DNA from: an uncultured Clostridia bacterium
GTDB lineage: Bacteria; Bacillota; Clostridia; Oscillospirales; Acutalibacteraceae
Assembly (NCBI GenBank): GCA_947166135.1
Contig: CAMVDB010000020.1
Span: 1-33,013 of the forward strand
DNA: 33,013 nucleotides
Direction of reading: 5' to 3'
Part shown: positions 15,739-23,598 of the stretch, in pieces
Numbering within the stretch: the first letter of the stretch is position 1
How the letters are laid out: the number at the start of each line of letters is the position of its first letter
Translations under genes and position numbers: made by a program
Notes under the pieces: generated by a model
The model's input: only the letters and a program-made list of their open reading frames with translations
What the model was told of the DNA's origin: nothing
The model's database searches: none

Positions 15739-16558
15739 TTGCATCCCCCTTTCCGACAGCTTTACGATAGACGATGATGACAAATTCGATCGGTGTGCTG
15801 AGGCTTTCACACGAGTTAAGACGGTTCATCCCCTCGGTCGGCGTGTGATAATAATACGGCGTCATTTGGAAGAGGGAGAGGATATCGTCACGGTTATCCA
15901 AAGTGATCTCACTGCGTACCCTGATCCGCTCGACCGCCGCCAATCCCTCTGCGGACGGCTCCTTCTCATCGTTGAGATAGGGTTCATCATATAGGATCTT
16001 CTTCAAACCGATCAGGTGATCTCTGCCCGGGATCGTGGTAAGGATCACACCGTCGTCCGCGAGGATACGCCCGAACTCCGCCGCGTGAAACGGCGCAAAA
16101 AGATGGAACGCCGCCTTGACCGCATAGTCGCATATCGGGACAGAAGCGATATTCGCCACAAAGAACGCGGCGCCGCAGCTGCGCTTAGCCGCAAGACGAA
16201 CCATGTTCTTACTCAGGTCAAAGCCGTAGAAATCCCGCTCCAATCGCCCGGCAGCGTATGCGGTATAATAGCCTTCTCCGCAGCAGATATCCAGAACGCT
16301 GTCGCCGTCCGAAGAATAGCGGCTCAGGCACTCGGTAACGGCGCGCGCAAGCGGCTCATAATAGCCCTTGTTGAGGAAATCGCGACGGGATCGCGCCATC
16401 TCCTTGTTATCGCCGATAGTGTCGCCGCTTCGGTGGGCAGAGAGCAGGTTGACGTAACCTTCCTTGGCTATGTCGAAGCTGTGGCGGTTCTCACAGCGCC
16501 ATGTTCTGTCCTCCCGGTACAGCTCCCGTCCGCAAACAGGACATTTCAAAATGTTCAT
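15731..16558 (-). CDS. RlmA-type 23S rRNA (guanine-N1)-methyltransferase
   Basis: A 275-residue SAM-dependent methyltransferase. The N-terminus has a zinc knuckle, CPVCGREL (Cys6, Cys9) and WRCENRHSFD (Cys22, His26), followed by IAKEGYVNLL, which is characteristic of RlmA enzymes methylating G745 or G748 of 23S rRNA. The SAM site is VLDICCGEGYYT, and MARSRRDFLNKGYYEPL is another family block. RlmA(II) members confer low-level macrolide tolerance through G748, but sequence by eye does not tell the two apart. Length matches the family. The gene has its own promoter (16582-16610) and the small conserved gene follows with an overlap. The ribosome site before the ATG at 16558 is weak. Confidence 0.88.
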   Translation of the reverse strand: MNILKCPVCGRELYREDRTWRCENRHSFDIAKEGYVNLLSAHRSGDTIGDNKEMARSRRDFLNKGYYEPLARAVTECLSRYSSDGDSVLDICCGEGYYTAYAAGRLERDFYGFDLSKNMVRLAAKRSCGAAFFVANIASVPICDYAVKAAFHLFAPFHAAEFGRILADDGVILTTIPGRDHLIGLKKILYDEPYLNDEKEPSAEGLAAVERIRVRSEITLDNRDDILSLFQMTPYYYHTPTEGMNRLNSCESLSTPIEFVIIVYRKAVGKGDANG

Positions 16559-16581
16559 ACGATCACCGTCTTTCTGCCTTC

Positions 16582-16610
16582 AGTATATCATGTCACGGCT
16601 GATCTGCCAA
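16582..16610 (-). promoter_or_regulatory. Promoter of the RlmA-type gene
   Basis: On the minus strand: TTGGCA (16605-16610), 17-base spacer, TATACT (16582-16587). It lies about 25 bases upstream of the ATG and is divergent from the promoter at 16649-16677. Confidence 0.65.
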
Positions 16611-16648
16611 GACTGAACCGATAAAATCCGCATAAATCGACTCAATAC

Positions 16649-16677
16649 TTGCACAAGGATGGCTCGCGTAGTATAAT
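16649..16677 (+). promoter_or_regulatory. Promoter of the acyltransferase gene
   Basis: TTGCAC (16649-16654), 17-base spacer, TATAAT (16672-16677), followed by AAAGGAG and the ATG at 16709. Confidence 0.7.
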
Positions 16678-16708
16678 AGCCGTAGCATAATGGGAAAGGA
16701 GTGAGCCG

Positions 16709-17752
16709 ATGGGCGATAAAACCTCTGGCCGCATGGCGATCGTGGATCTATGGAAGTTCATCGCCGCCGTGATGATCATGGTGCATCATCTGTACGAGGT
16801 GGCGCCGGCGTTCGAAAGCCGCAACTACCCCGGATACTTCTCATGGATCTATGTGGAATTCTTCTTCATCCTGACCGGATACTTCACCTATCGCCATTTT
16901 GCAAGGAAAGATAAGAGAGAGGATGTGTTCCGCTCGTCCCTGTCCTATACATGGCAGAAATTCAAGCCCTTCCTCCCCTACACCACCATCGCCATCACCC
17001 TGCAATATCTGCTGTCGGCGCCCTACGGCGAGCTGATACGCGGAAGCTTCGGGAAATTCCTGTACAGCTTCGCAAACTTCCCCCTCGAGCTGATGCTCCT
17101 GGGTGAAGCGCATACCTCCGATCAGCGGCTGGTACCGATCTGGTTTCTGTCGGCGATGCTGCTGGTATTTCCCATCGTCGCGCTGATCTCTCAGCTGAAA
17201 AACAAATATCTGATCCTGATGATCTCGGGACTTTACCCGCTGTTCTACTACGGCAGGGTGAAGCTCGCGAACCGGGTATGGCCGGACGATCTGCTGAGAG
17301 CGCTGGCGGGTCTGCTGCTGGGCGTGTTCCTCTGTGTGCTGACCGACATGATCCGCGAGAGAAAGCTCATCCCGCAGGGAAAAACGGCAACGCGCCTGCT
17401 GACGGCGACCGAAATCGTCTGTATGCTGCTCGCGATGCTGTTCATCATCCGATCTGACAAGAGCCTGTGGCGCGTAATCATCCTGCTGTTTGCCTTCGGA
17501 ATCTGTGTTATGCTGTCGGGCAGAAGTCTGACGTCGAAGCTCCGAAGTCCCGTGATCGCGTATCTTGGCAAGCTGTCGATGCCGATGTTTATATGGCAGT
17601 GGGTCACGGCGACCGGAATCAAGCGACTGAATCAGCTCATTCCGCTGTCGACAGGCGTGAGCGTTGCGATCTACTTCATCGGCACGCTGCTGATCTCCGC
17701 GCTGTCCTATCAACTGATCGAATACATAAACAAGAGGAAAAATCATGTATAA
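16709..17752 (+). CDS. Acyltransferase family 3 membrane protein
   Basis: A 347-residue polytopic membrane protein. The N-terminus, MAIVDLWKFIAAVMIMVHHLY, is the hallmark of acyltransferase family 3 (OafA/YrhL-like), with the catalytic His in the MVHHLY segment, followed by YVEFFFILTGYFTY. About ten hydrophobic segments continue to the end. Members transfer acetyl or other acyl groups from the cytosol to cell-surface sugars or lipids. The substrate cannot be predicted. The gene overlaps the following nucleosidase-like gene by 8 bases and probably forms a two-gene unit with it, although no functional link is obvious. The start is supported by AAAGGAG 8-14 bases upstream and by the consensus promoter. 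Confidence 0.85.
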   Translation: MGDKTSGRMAIVDLWKFIAAVMIMVHHLYEVAPAFESRNYPGYFSWIYVEFFFILTGYFTYRHFARKDKREDVFRSSLSYTWQKFKPFLPYTTIAITLQYLLSAPYGELIRGSFGKFLYSFANFPLELMLLGEAHTSDQRLVPIWFLSAMLLVFPIVALISQLKNKYLILMISGLYPLFYYGRVKLANRVWPDDLLRALAGLLLGVFLCVLTDMIRERKLIPQGKTATRLLTATEIVCMLLAMLFIIRSDKSLWRVIILLFAFGICVMLSGRSLTSKLRSPVIAYLGKLSMPMFIWQWVTATGIKRLNQLIPLSTGVSVAIYFIGTLLISALSYQLIEYINKRKNHV

Positions 17753-18503
17753 ATGTGAAAAGCCTGTCGTCATCCTCGGCCCGATGGAGAGCGAATCGGC
17801 ATGGCTGATACAACAATTAGAGAATCCGACCTTTACCGATATCGGCGCCTACCGTTATGCGAAAGGGACAATAGGCGGCTGTCCCGTCGTCGTATGCCGC
17901 TGTTATATCGGGGTGGTCAACTCCGCCGTCGCCGCGGCGCTCGCGATCGAGCGCTTCGATCCCCTGTGCGTGATCATACAGGGCACCTCGGGCGCGCATG
18001 ATCCCGCGCTTCATCAGGGGGACATCGTGCTCGGAGAGCGCACCGTAAACATCGGGCGCTGGTTCACACCGCCCCGCGACCGGGGAACGGGTGTTGACAC
18101 CGACCGCTGGGAGCCCCACGGCAGTGAGATCATCTCGATCGGTCCGGGGGAAGATACGATATTTCTGTACGGTGACAAAAGGATCCTGCGCGTCGCCGAG
18201 GATGTTCCCAACCCCATCGGCAAGGTGATCCGAGGGACGATCGGCGCGGCGGATATCTGGAACCGCGAGCTGGATATGCTCGACCGCCTGCACCGCGAGC
18301 TGTGCACCGAATGTGAAGAGATGGAAGGCTTCGGCGTGATGCAGGTCTGCGCTCAGCTGAACATCCCGTGCGCCGATATCCGCGTCATCAGCAACAGTGA
18401 ATGGCACGAGGGAGAAGATTTCAACGAAAAATACGGCGAGGACTGCCAGATGTTTGTGCTGGAAGTCGTCCGTCGCCTGATTGCGCAAAAAGCGCTGTTA
18501 TGA
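17745..18503 (+). CDS. Nucleoside phosphorylase/nucleosidase family protein (MTAN-like)
   Basis: A 252-residue member of the PNP/UDP phosphorylase superfamily. Recognisable blocks are VVILGPMESESAWLI at the N-terminus (the Glu-containing loop of MTA/SAH nucleosidases), VVVCRCYIGVVNSAVAA, VIIQGTSGAHDPALHQGDIV (TGxAG-like) and CEEMEGFGVMQV (the VEMEG substrate ribose-binding motif). The catalytic Asp of MTA/SAH nucleosidase, normally in R-x-ISD, reads IRVISNSE here, Asp to Asn. Asn at this place occurs in other branches such as futalosine hydrolase, so the substrate is probably not MTA/SAH, or catalysis differs. The gene overlaps the acyltransferase by 8 bases. The -35 box of the next transcription unit lies in its last codons. 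Confidence 0.75.
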   Translation: MYKCEKPVVILGPMESESAWLIQQLENPTFTDIGAYRYAKGTIGGCPVVVCRCYIGVVNSAVAAALAIERFDPLCVIIQGTSGAHDPALHQGDIVLGERTVNIGRWFTPPRDRGTGVDTDRWEPHGSEIISIGPGEDTIFLYGDKRILRVAEDVPNPIGKVIRGTIGAADIWNRELDMLDRLHRELCTECEEMEGFGVMQVCAQLNIPCADIRVISNSEWHEGEDFNEKYGEDCQMFVLEVVRRLIAQKALL

Positions 18504-18509
18504 TACAAT
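18481..18509 (+). promoter_or_regulatory. Promoter of the fumarase-malic enzyme unit
   Basis: TTGCGC (18481-18486), 17-base spacer, TACAAT (18504-18509). The -35 lies within the end of the upstream gene and includes GCGC-AAAAA-GCGC symmetry. It lets the two carbon-metabolism genes be expressed separately. Confidence 0.6.
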
Positions 18510-18542
18510 AAACGTGTATTTTTGACCTTTTGGGAGGGTAAT

Positions 18543-19916
<1,374 letters not shown>

Positions 19917-19937
19917 TATGGTAAGGAAGGTATAGAA

Positions 19938-21110
19938 ATGGACATCAGAGAAAAAAGCTTACAAAAGCACTATGAATGGCAAGGTAAGATCGAGGTCATC
20001 TCCCGCGCTCCCATCGAGAGCCGCGAGGATCTCTCCCTCGCCTATACGCCTGGCGTCGCCGAGCCCTGCATGGTCATACACGAGGATATCAACAAGAGCT
20101 ACGAGCTGACCCGCCGCAGCAATCTGGTGGCGGTGGTAACAGACGGTACCGCGGTACTGGGACTGGGCGATATCGGCCCCGAGGCGGGTATGCCCGTTAT
20201 GGAGGGAAAATGCGCGCTGTTCAAGGAATTTGCCGACGTTGACGCGTTCCCGCTGTGCATCCGCTCCAAGGATGTAGACGAGATCGTCCGCACCATTTAC
20301 CTGCTGTCGGGTTCCTTCGGTGGCATCAACCTCGAGGATATCAGCGCGCCGCGCTGTTTTGAGATCGAACGCAAGCTCAAGGAGATCTGCGATATCCCTG
20401 TCTTTCATGACGACCAACACGGTACGGCGATCGTCGTCGCCGCTGCTCTGCTGAACGCGCTCAAGGTCGTCAAAAAAACCATCGACACGGTCAAGGTCGT
20501 CATCAACGGCGCCGGTTCGGCGGGCATCGCGATCGGCAGACACCTGCTGAATATGGGCGTGAAAAAATTGACGATGGTCGATCGCTTCGGCATCATCCGC
20601 GAGGGTGACGACGGTCTGAACGAGGCGCATGCCGCGATCGCAAAGCTCACCAACCGTGAAAAGCTCAGCGGTACGCTCGCTGACGCGATGGAGGGTGCGG
20701 ACGTATTTATCGGCGTTTCGGCTCCGAATATCGTCAGCGAAGAGATGATCCGCTCGATGGCGGAGAATCCCATCGTCTTCCCTATGGCGAATCCGACGCC
20801 CGAGATCATGCCCGACAAGGCGAAGGCGGCGGGAGCCGCTGTCGTAGGCACCGGTCGTTCGGACTTTCCGAACCAGATCAATAATGTACTCGCTTTCCCG
20901 GGTATTTTCCGCGGCGCGTTGGACTGCCGTGCTTCGTGCATCAACGAGGAGATGAAGGTCGCGACCTCCTATGCCCTCGCTTCGATGATCCCCGACGAGG
21001 AGCTCTCGGCAGAAAACATCATCGTTTCAGCGCTCGACAAGATCGTCGGCAGAGTCGTAGCCGACGCGGTCATCAAGGCGGCACACGATACCGGCGTAGC
21101 GCGAATCTGA
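19938..21110 (+). CDS. NAD(P)-dependent malic enzyme
   Basis: A 390-residue bacterial short-type malic enzyme, decarboxylating malate to pyruvate and CO2 with reduction of NAD(P). Motifs are [53 protein letters not shown] and [16 protein letters not shown] (metal-binding acidic residues), then the Rossmann segment [18 protein letters not shown] and [10 protein letters not shown]. The length equals that of the compact clostridial enzymes and there is no C-terminal phosphotransacetylase extension. The cofactor cannot be decided by eye. It follows fumarase by 21 bases with AAGGAAGG upstream of the ATG and is followed by a strong terminator, closing a two-gene unit. Confidence 0.93.
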   Translation: MDIREKSLQKHYEWQGKIEVISRAPIESREDLSLAYTPGVAEPCMVIHEDINKSYELTRRSNLVAVVTDGTAVLGLGDIGPEAGMPVMEGKCALFKEFADVDAFPLCIRSKDVDEIVRTIYLLSGSFGGINLEDISAPRCFEIERKLKEICDIPVFHDDQHGTAIVVAAALLNALKVVKKTIDTVKVVINGAGSAGIAIGRHLLNMGVKKLTMVDRFGIIREGDDGLNEAHAAIAKLTNREKLSGTLADAMEGADVFIGVSAPNIVSEEMIRSMAENPIVFPMANPTPEIMPDKAKAAGAAVVGTGRSDFPNQINNVLAFPGIFRGALDCRASCINEEMKVATSYALASMIPDEELSAENIIVSALDKIVGRVVADAVIKAAHDTGVARI

Positions 21111-21123
21111 TCTTGATATAGTA

Positions 21124-21157
21124 AAAGCTGACCTGTCACTTTTGCAGGTCAGCTTTT
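21124..21157 (+). terminator. Rho-independent terminator after malic enzyme
   Basis: A stem of AAAGCTGACCTG against CAGGTCAGCTTT with a 9-base loop, ending in TTTTT, 13 bases after the stop. The A-run on the opposite side gives it some bidirectional capacity for the small minus-strand gene nearby. Confidence 0.9.
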
Positions 21158-21177
21158 TGTCAGATTTATGAATACCC

Positions 21178-21360
21178 TTACGCCGCGGGCTGCAGTTCCT
21201 CGATCAGATAATCTTCTTCGCTTTCCATTGCCGTCAGAAGATCGTCATCGAAATCGAGCTGGCTGATCGCGAGAAACATGGCGCTGTCGGAACACTTCGC
21301 GCGTCCGTAGCTGCGGGAATTCTCTGCCAAACGGTTGTAAAATCTTGCATCATCAAACAT
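21178..21360 (-). CDS. Small acidic protein of unknown function (60 residues)
   Basis: I do not recognise a family. The ATG at 21360 has GAGGTGA 5-7 bases upstream, which is a good ribosome site and the main reason to accept it. The product begins MFDDARFYNRLAENSRSYGR and is acidic in its second half (LDFDDDLLTAMESEEDYLIEEL), soluble, with no signal or membrane segment. It stands alone between the malic enzyme terminator and a transporter transcribed divergently. I could not find a convincing sigma-A promoter for it. Confidence 0.55.
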   Translation of the reverse strand: MFDDARFYNRLAENSRSYGRAKCSDSAMFLAISQLDFDDDLLTAMESEEDYLIEELQPAA

Positions 21361-21453
21361 AAAATCACCTCAATACTTATTACAGGCTCAGTAAGCATCT
21401 CCTGTGATTCTATGATAACGCAACATTTGTCCCATTAGCGGGACTTTGGATAC

Positions 21454-21473
21454 ACTATCCCGAACTATCCCGA
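21454..21473. repeat. Two tandem copies of ACTATCCCGA
   Basis: A perfect 10-base direct tandem repeat (21454-21463, 21464-21473) lies between two divergent genes, about 60 bases upstream of the -35 of the transporter promoter. Spacing of one helical turn is typical for tandem regulator sites, but no regulator can be named. Confidence 0.5.
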
Positions 21474-21531
21474 AAAATATCGCTTTTTTCGTTCTGTACA
21501 GGTTGCATAAAGAATCCTTGTGTTTTTTGGT

Positions 21532-21560
21532 TTGCAAGGAAGCGTTGTTCGTGATAGAAT
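21532..21560 (+). promoter_or_regulatory. Promoter of the MFS-like transporter gene
   Basis: TTGCAA (21532-21537), 17-base spacer, TAGAAT (21555-21560), about 30 bases before the ATG at 21594. Confidence 0.65.
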
Positions 21561-21593
21561 ACTGGTATTAATAAAAATAATGTAAGGGAATGT

Positions 21594-22661
21594 ATGAAAA
21601 GAAGCAATCAAATCGGTGGACTCTACTTCATCATCCATCTGCTGGTGGAGATCACCTCGTTCTATGTAATAACCTGCTATATCAAAAGTCCGGTAATCCT
21701 GGGATTAAGCCTGCTGTACGACTTCGTCGCGTTCGTGATGCAGGGATTCTTCGGCTATCTTCGCGATAAGGGGCTTCGCGTGAATTTCGCTTTTGTCGGT
21801 ACGGTTCTGACGACCCTGTCGCTGGTACTGCTGTATGTTAATCTGAACGCCTTCCTCGTGGTGACGGCAGTATCGCTCGGGAACTGTCTGGTGCATATCC
21901 ACGGCGCAGAGTTGACGCTGAGATCCTCGAAAGGCGAGATCACCCCGAGCGCCGTATTCGTTGCGGGCGGATCGTTCGGCGTAGTGACCGGTAAGCTGCT
22001 CTCGACCTACGGGGTAGCTGTACCGTGGATCCTCCTGATGAACCTGCTGACCTTCGTTCCGATTCTGATCGCCGAACGGCTCAAGGCGGGAGACGGTGAA
22101 GAGAATCTGAAGGAATATCACTTCTCGAACGAGAAGATCAACGGGATCGCCGTGATCGCCCTCGCGACCTTTGTCGTTGTGGTACGCGCCTATATGGGCT
22201 ACGGTATCCCGACCTCATGGAACAAGACGGAGCTGCAAACTATCGCGCTATACTGCTGTATGGGCATCGGTAAGGGACTCGGCGGCATCCTGACGGATAA
22301 GATCGGGATAAGGCTCACTGCGATCATCAGCACGGTAGCCGCACTGCCGTTCATGATCTTCGGCGCGAATGTGATGGCGGTATCGCTGGTGGGTATCACC
22401 TCGTTCAGCATGACGATGGCGGTCACGCTGGCCCTGATCGTATCGCGGCTTCCTAAATATCCGGGCGTTGCGTTCGGCTTCACGACGTTAGGGCTGTTTC
22501 TCGGCACGTTGCCGTTTTTCTTCTTCCGCATCCAGTCGGTGCTGACAAACAGTATCATCATTACTCTGCTGACCGTACCCTGTACCGTGATACTCTGTAT
22601 TATATGCAGAAAGAAGAAGCCTGAGCCCAAACCCGACTGCGAATCGCTTCAAACGAAATAA
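21594..22661 (+). CDS. MFS-like membrane transporter
   Basis: A 355-residue polytopic membrane protein with about ten to twelve hydrophobic segments. The loop GYLRDKGLR after the second segment and GGILTDKIGIR in the second half resemble the paired G-x-x-D-x-x-G-x-R loops that follow the second helix of each half of major facilitator proteins. It is shorter than the usual 400 residues, so helices may be fewer or loops short. Substrate unknown; a central segment ERLKAGDGEENLKEY is the likely cytosolic loop between halves. The ribosome site is AAGGGA before the ATG. Two small membrane-protein genes follow on the same strand 28 bases later and probably share the transcript. Confidence 0.75.
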   Translation: MKRSNQIGGLYFIIHLLVEITSFYVITCYIKSPVILGLSLLYDFVAFVMQGFFGYLRDKGLRVNFAFVGTVLTTLSLVLLYVNLNAFLVVTAVSLGNCLVHIHGAELTLRSSKGEITPSAVFVAGGSFGVVTGKLLSTYGVAVPWILLMNLLTFVPILIAERLKAGDGEENLKEYHFSNEKINGIAVIALATFVVVVRAYMGYGIPTSWNKTELQTIALYCCMGIGKGLGGILTDKIGIRLTAIISTVAALPFMIFGANVMAVSLVGITSFSMTMAVTLALIVSRLPKYPGVAFGFTTLGLFLGTLPFFFFRIQSVLTNSIIITLLTVPCTVILCIICRKKKPEPKPDCESLQTK

Positions 22662-22689
22662 CATAATTCCGATAGAAAGGATGATTTAT

Positions 22690-23181
22690 ATGAACACCGC
22701 ATTTTTTCTGACCTATCCGGCTGACGCCGTAATGCCTCCCGAGTATTACAACAATAATCAAGAACAGCAGTATGAAGAACCGCAGTATGTTGAAGAGAAA
22801 CAGGATGACGCACCGGTAGAGACCATCGATGTTGAGGCTGCGCCCATAACACCCGCAAAGGAAGAAACACAGGCGCCCACAGAGGTACCCACCGCTGCGA
22901 TTCAGGGCGGAGCAACAACAGAGACCCATGCTTCCGTCGCGGCTACCGAGGCACACTCCAAAACAGAAGCCCAGTACAGCGGCTTGATCCAGGCACTTTA
23001 TATCGTGATCCCGCTGCTGCTGATCGCCTTGATCACCGTGATCATCATGCTGATCGTCAGCAAAAGCAAAAAGAAAAAGGCTGCCGCCGCTCAGCAATAC
23101 ATGAACGGCAACATGCCCTATAACGGCTATAACATAAATCAGCCGAATTACCCCAATAACGATAACGACCCCAAGGCGTGA
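22690..23181 (+). CDS. Single-pass membrane protein with Pro/Glu/Thr-rich N-terminal region, unknown function
   Basis: I start at the ATG at 22690, because the in-frame ATG at 22681 directly abuts the ribosome site AAAGG; the product is then 163 residues. A low-complexity N-terminal region (PPEYYNNNQEQQYEEPQYVEE, then Ala/Pro/Thr/Glu-rich) precedes one hydrophobic helix near 100-122 (ALYIVIPLLLIALITVIIMLIV), a basic stop (SKSKKKK) and an Asn/Tyr/Pro-rich tail. This implies N-terminus outside and tail in the cytosol. There is no classical cleavable signal. No family is recognised. Its stop overlaps the start of the next membrane gene (ATGA), so the pair is coupled. Confidence 0.75.
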   Translation: MNTAFFLTYPADAVMPPEYYNNNQEQQYEEPQYVEEKQDDAPVETIDVEAAPITPAKEETQAPTEVPTAAIQGGATTETHASVAATEAHSKTEAQYSGLIQALYIVIPLLLIALITVIIMLIVSKSKKKKAAAAQQYMNGNMPYNGYNINQPNYPNNDNDPKA

Positions 23182-23543
23182 TGAACAGCGTTGTCACCTC
23201 TCTGCTGACGAGCCTCGGCATAACGCTGATTGCCGAACTCTCACTGAGCTTGCTGCTCGGAATCAGCGGGAAAGATCTCGCAATTATCGCGGCAGCAAAC
23301 CTGCTGACCAATCCCGCAGTCAATTACTGTGCTTACTGGGCGATCTTCCTTTTCACCTATCGAAATCCTTACACGATACTGATCATCCTGATCCTGGAGC
23401 TTTTAGCCGTGTTCATCGAGTTCCTCATATACAAACCCCTGCTGCGATTCGAACGATTCGGCAAGCTGAAGCTGTCCTTTCTGCTCAACGGGGCGTCGTT
23501 CCTGGCGGGTATTATCGTAAGCATCATCATACGAATTGTATAA
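23178..23543 (+). CDS. Small polytopic membrane protein with TNPxxN motif, unknown function
   Basis: A 121-residue protein with about four hydrophobic helices. The most distinctive element is AAANLLTNPAVNY (near 37-50), a TNP-x-x-N motif after the second helix that I recall in small clostridial membrane proteins of unknown role. A charged KPLLRFERFGKLKLS stretch separates the last two helices. The ATG overlaps the preceding stop by 4 bases, so it is coupled to the single-pass membrane protein. Complex formation between the two is plausible from this arrangement. A bidirectional terminator follows 12 bases later. Confidence 0.75.
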   Translation: MMNSVVTSLLTSLGITLIAELSLSLLLGISGKDLAIIAAANLLTNPAVNYCAYWAIFLFTYRNPYTILIILILELLAVFIEFLIYKPLLRFERFGKLKLSFLLNGASFLAGIIVSIIIRIV

Positions 23544-23554
23544 AGCCATACCTA

Positions 23555-23586
23555 AAAAATCCCCCTTCAATCGAAGGGGGATTTTT
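23555..23586. terminator. Bidirectional terminator between converging genes
   Basis: AAAAATCCCCCTT, loop CAATCG, AAGGGGGATTTTT: a perfect 13-bp stem with a T-tract on both strands. It ends the membrane-protein unit (plus) and the cohesin-like repeat protein gene (minus). Confidence 0.93.
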
Positions 23587-23598
23587 GATGGTTGATTA

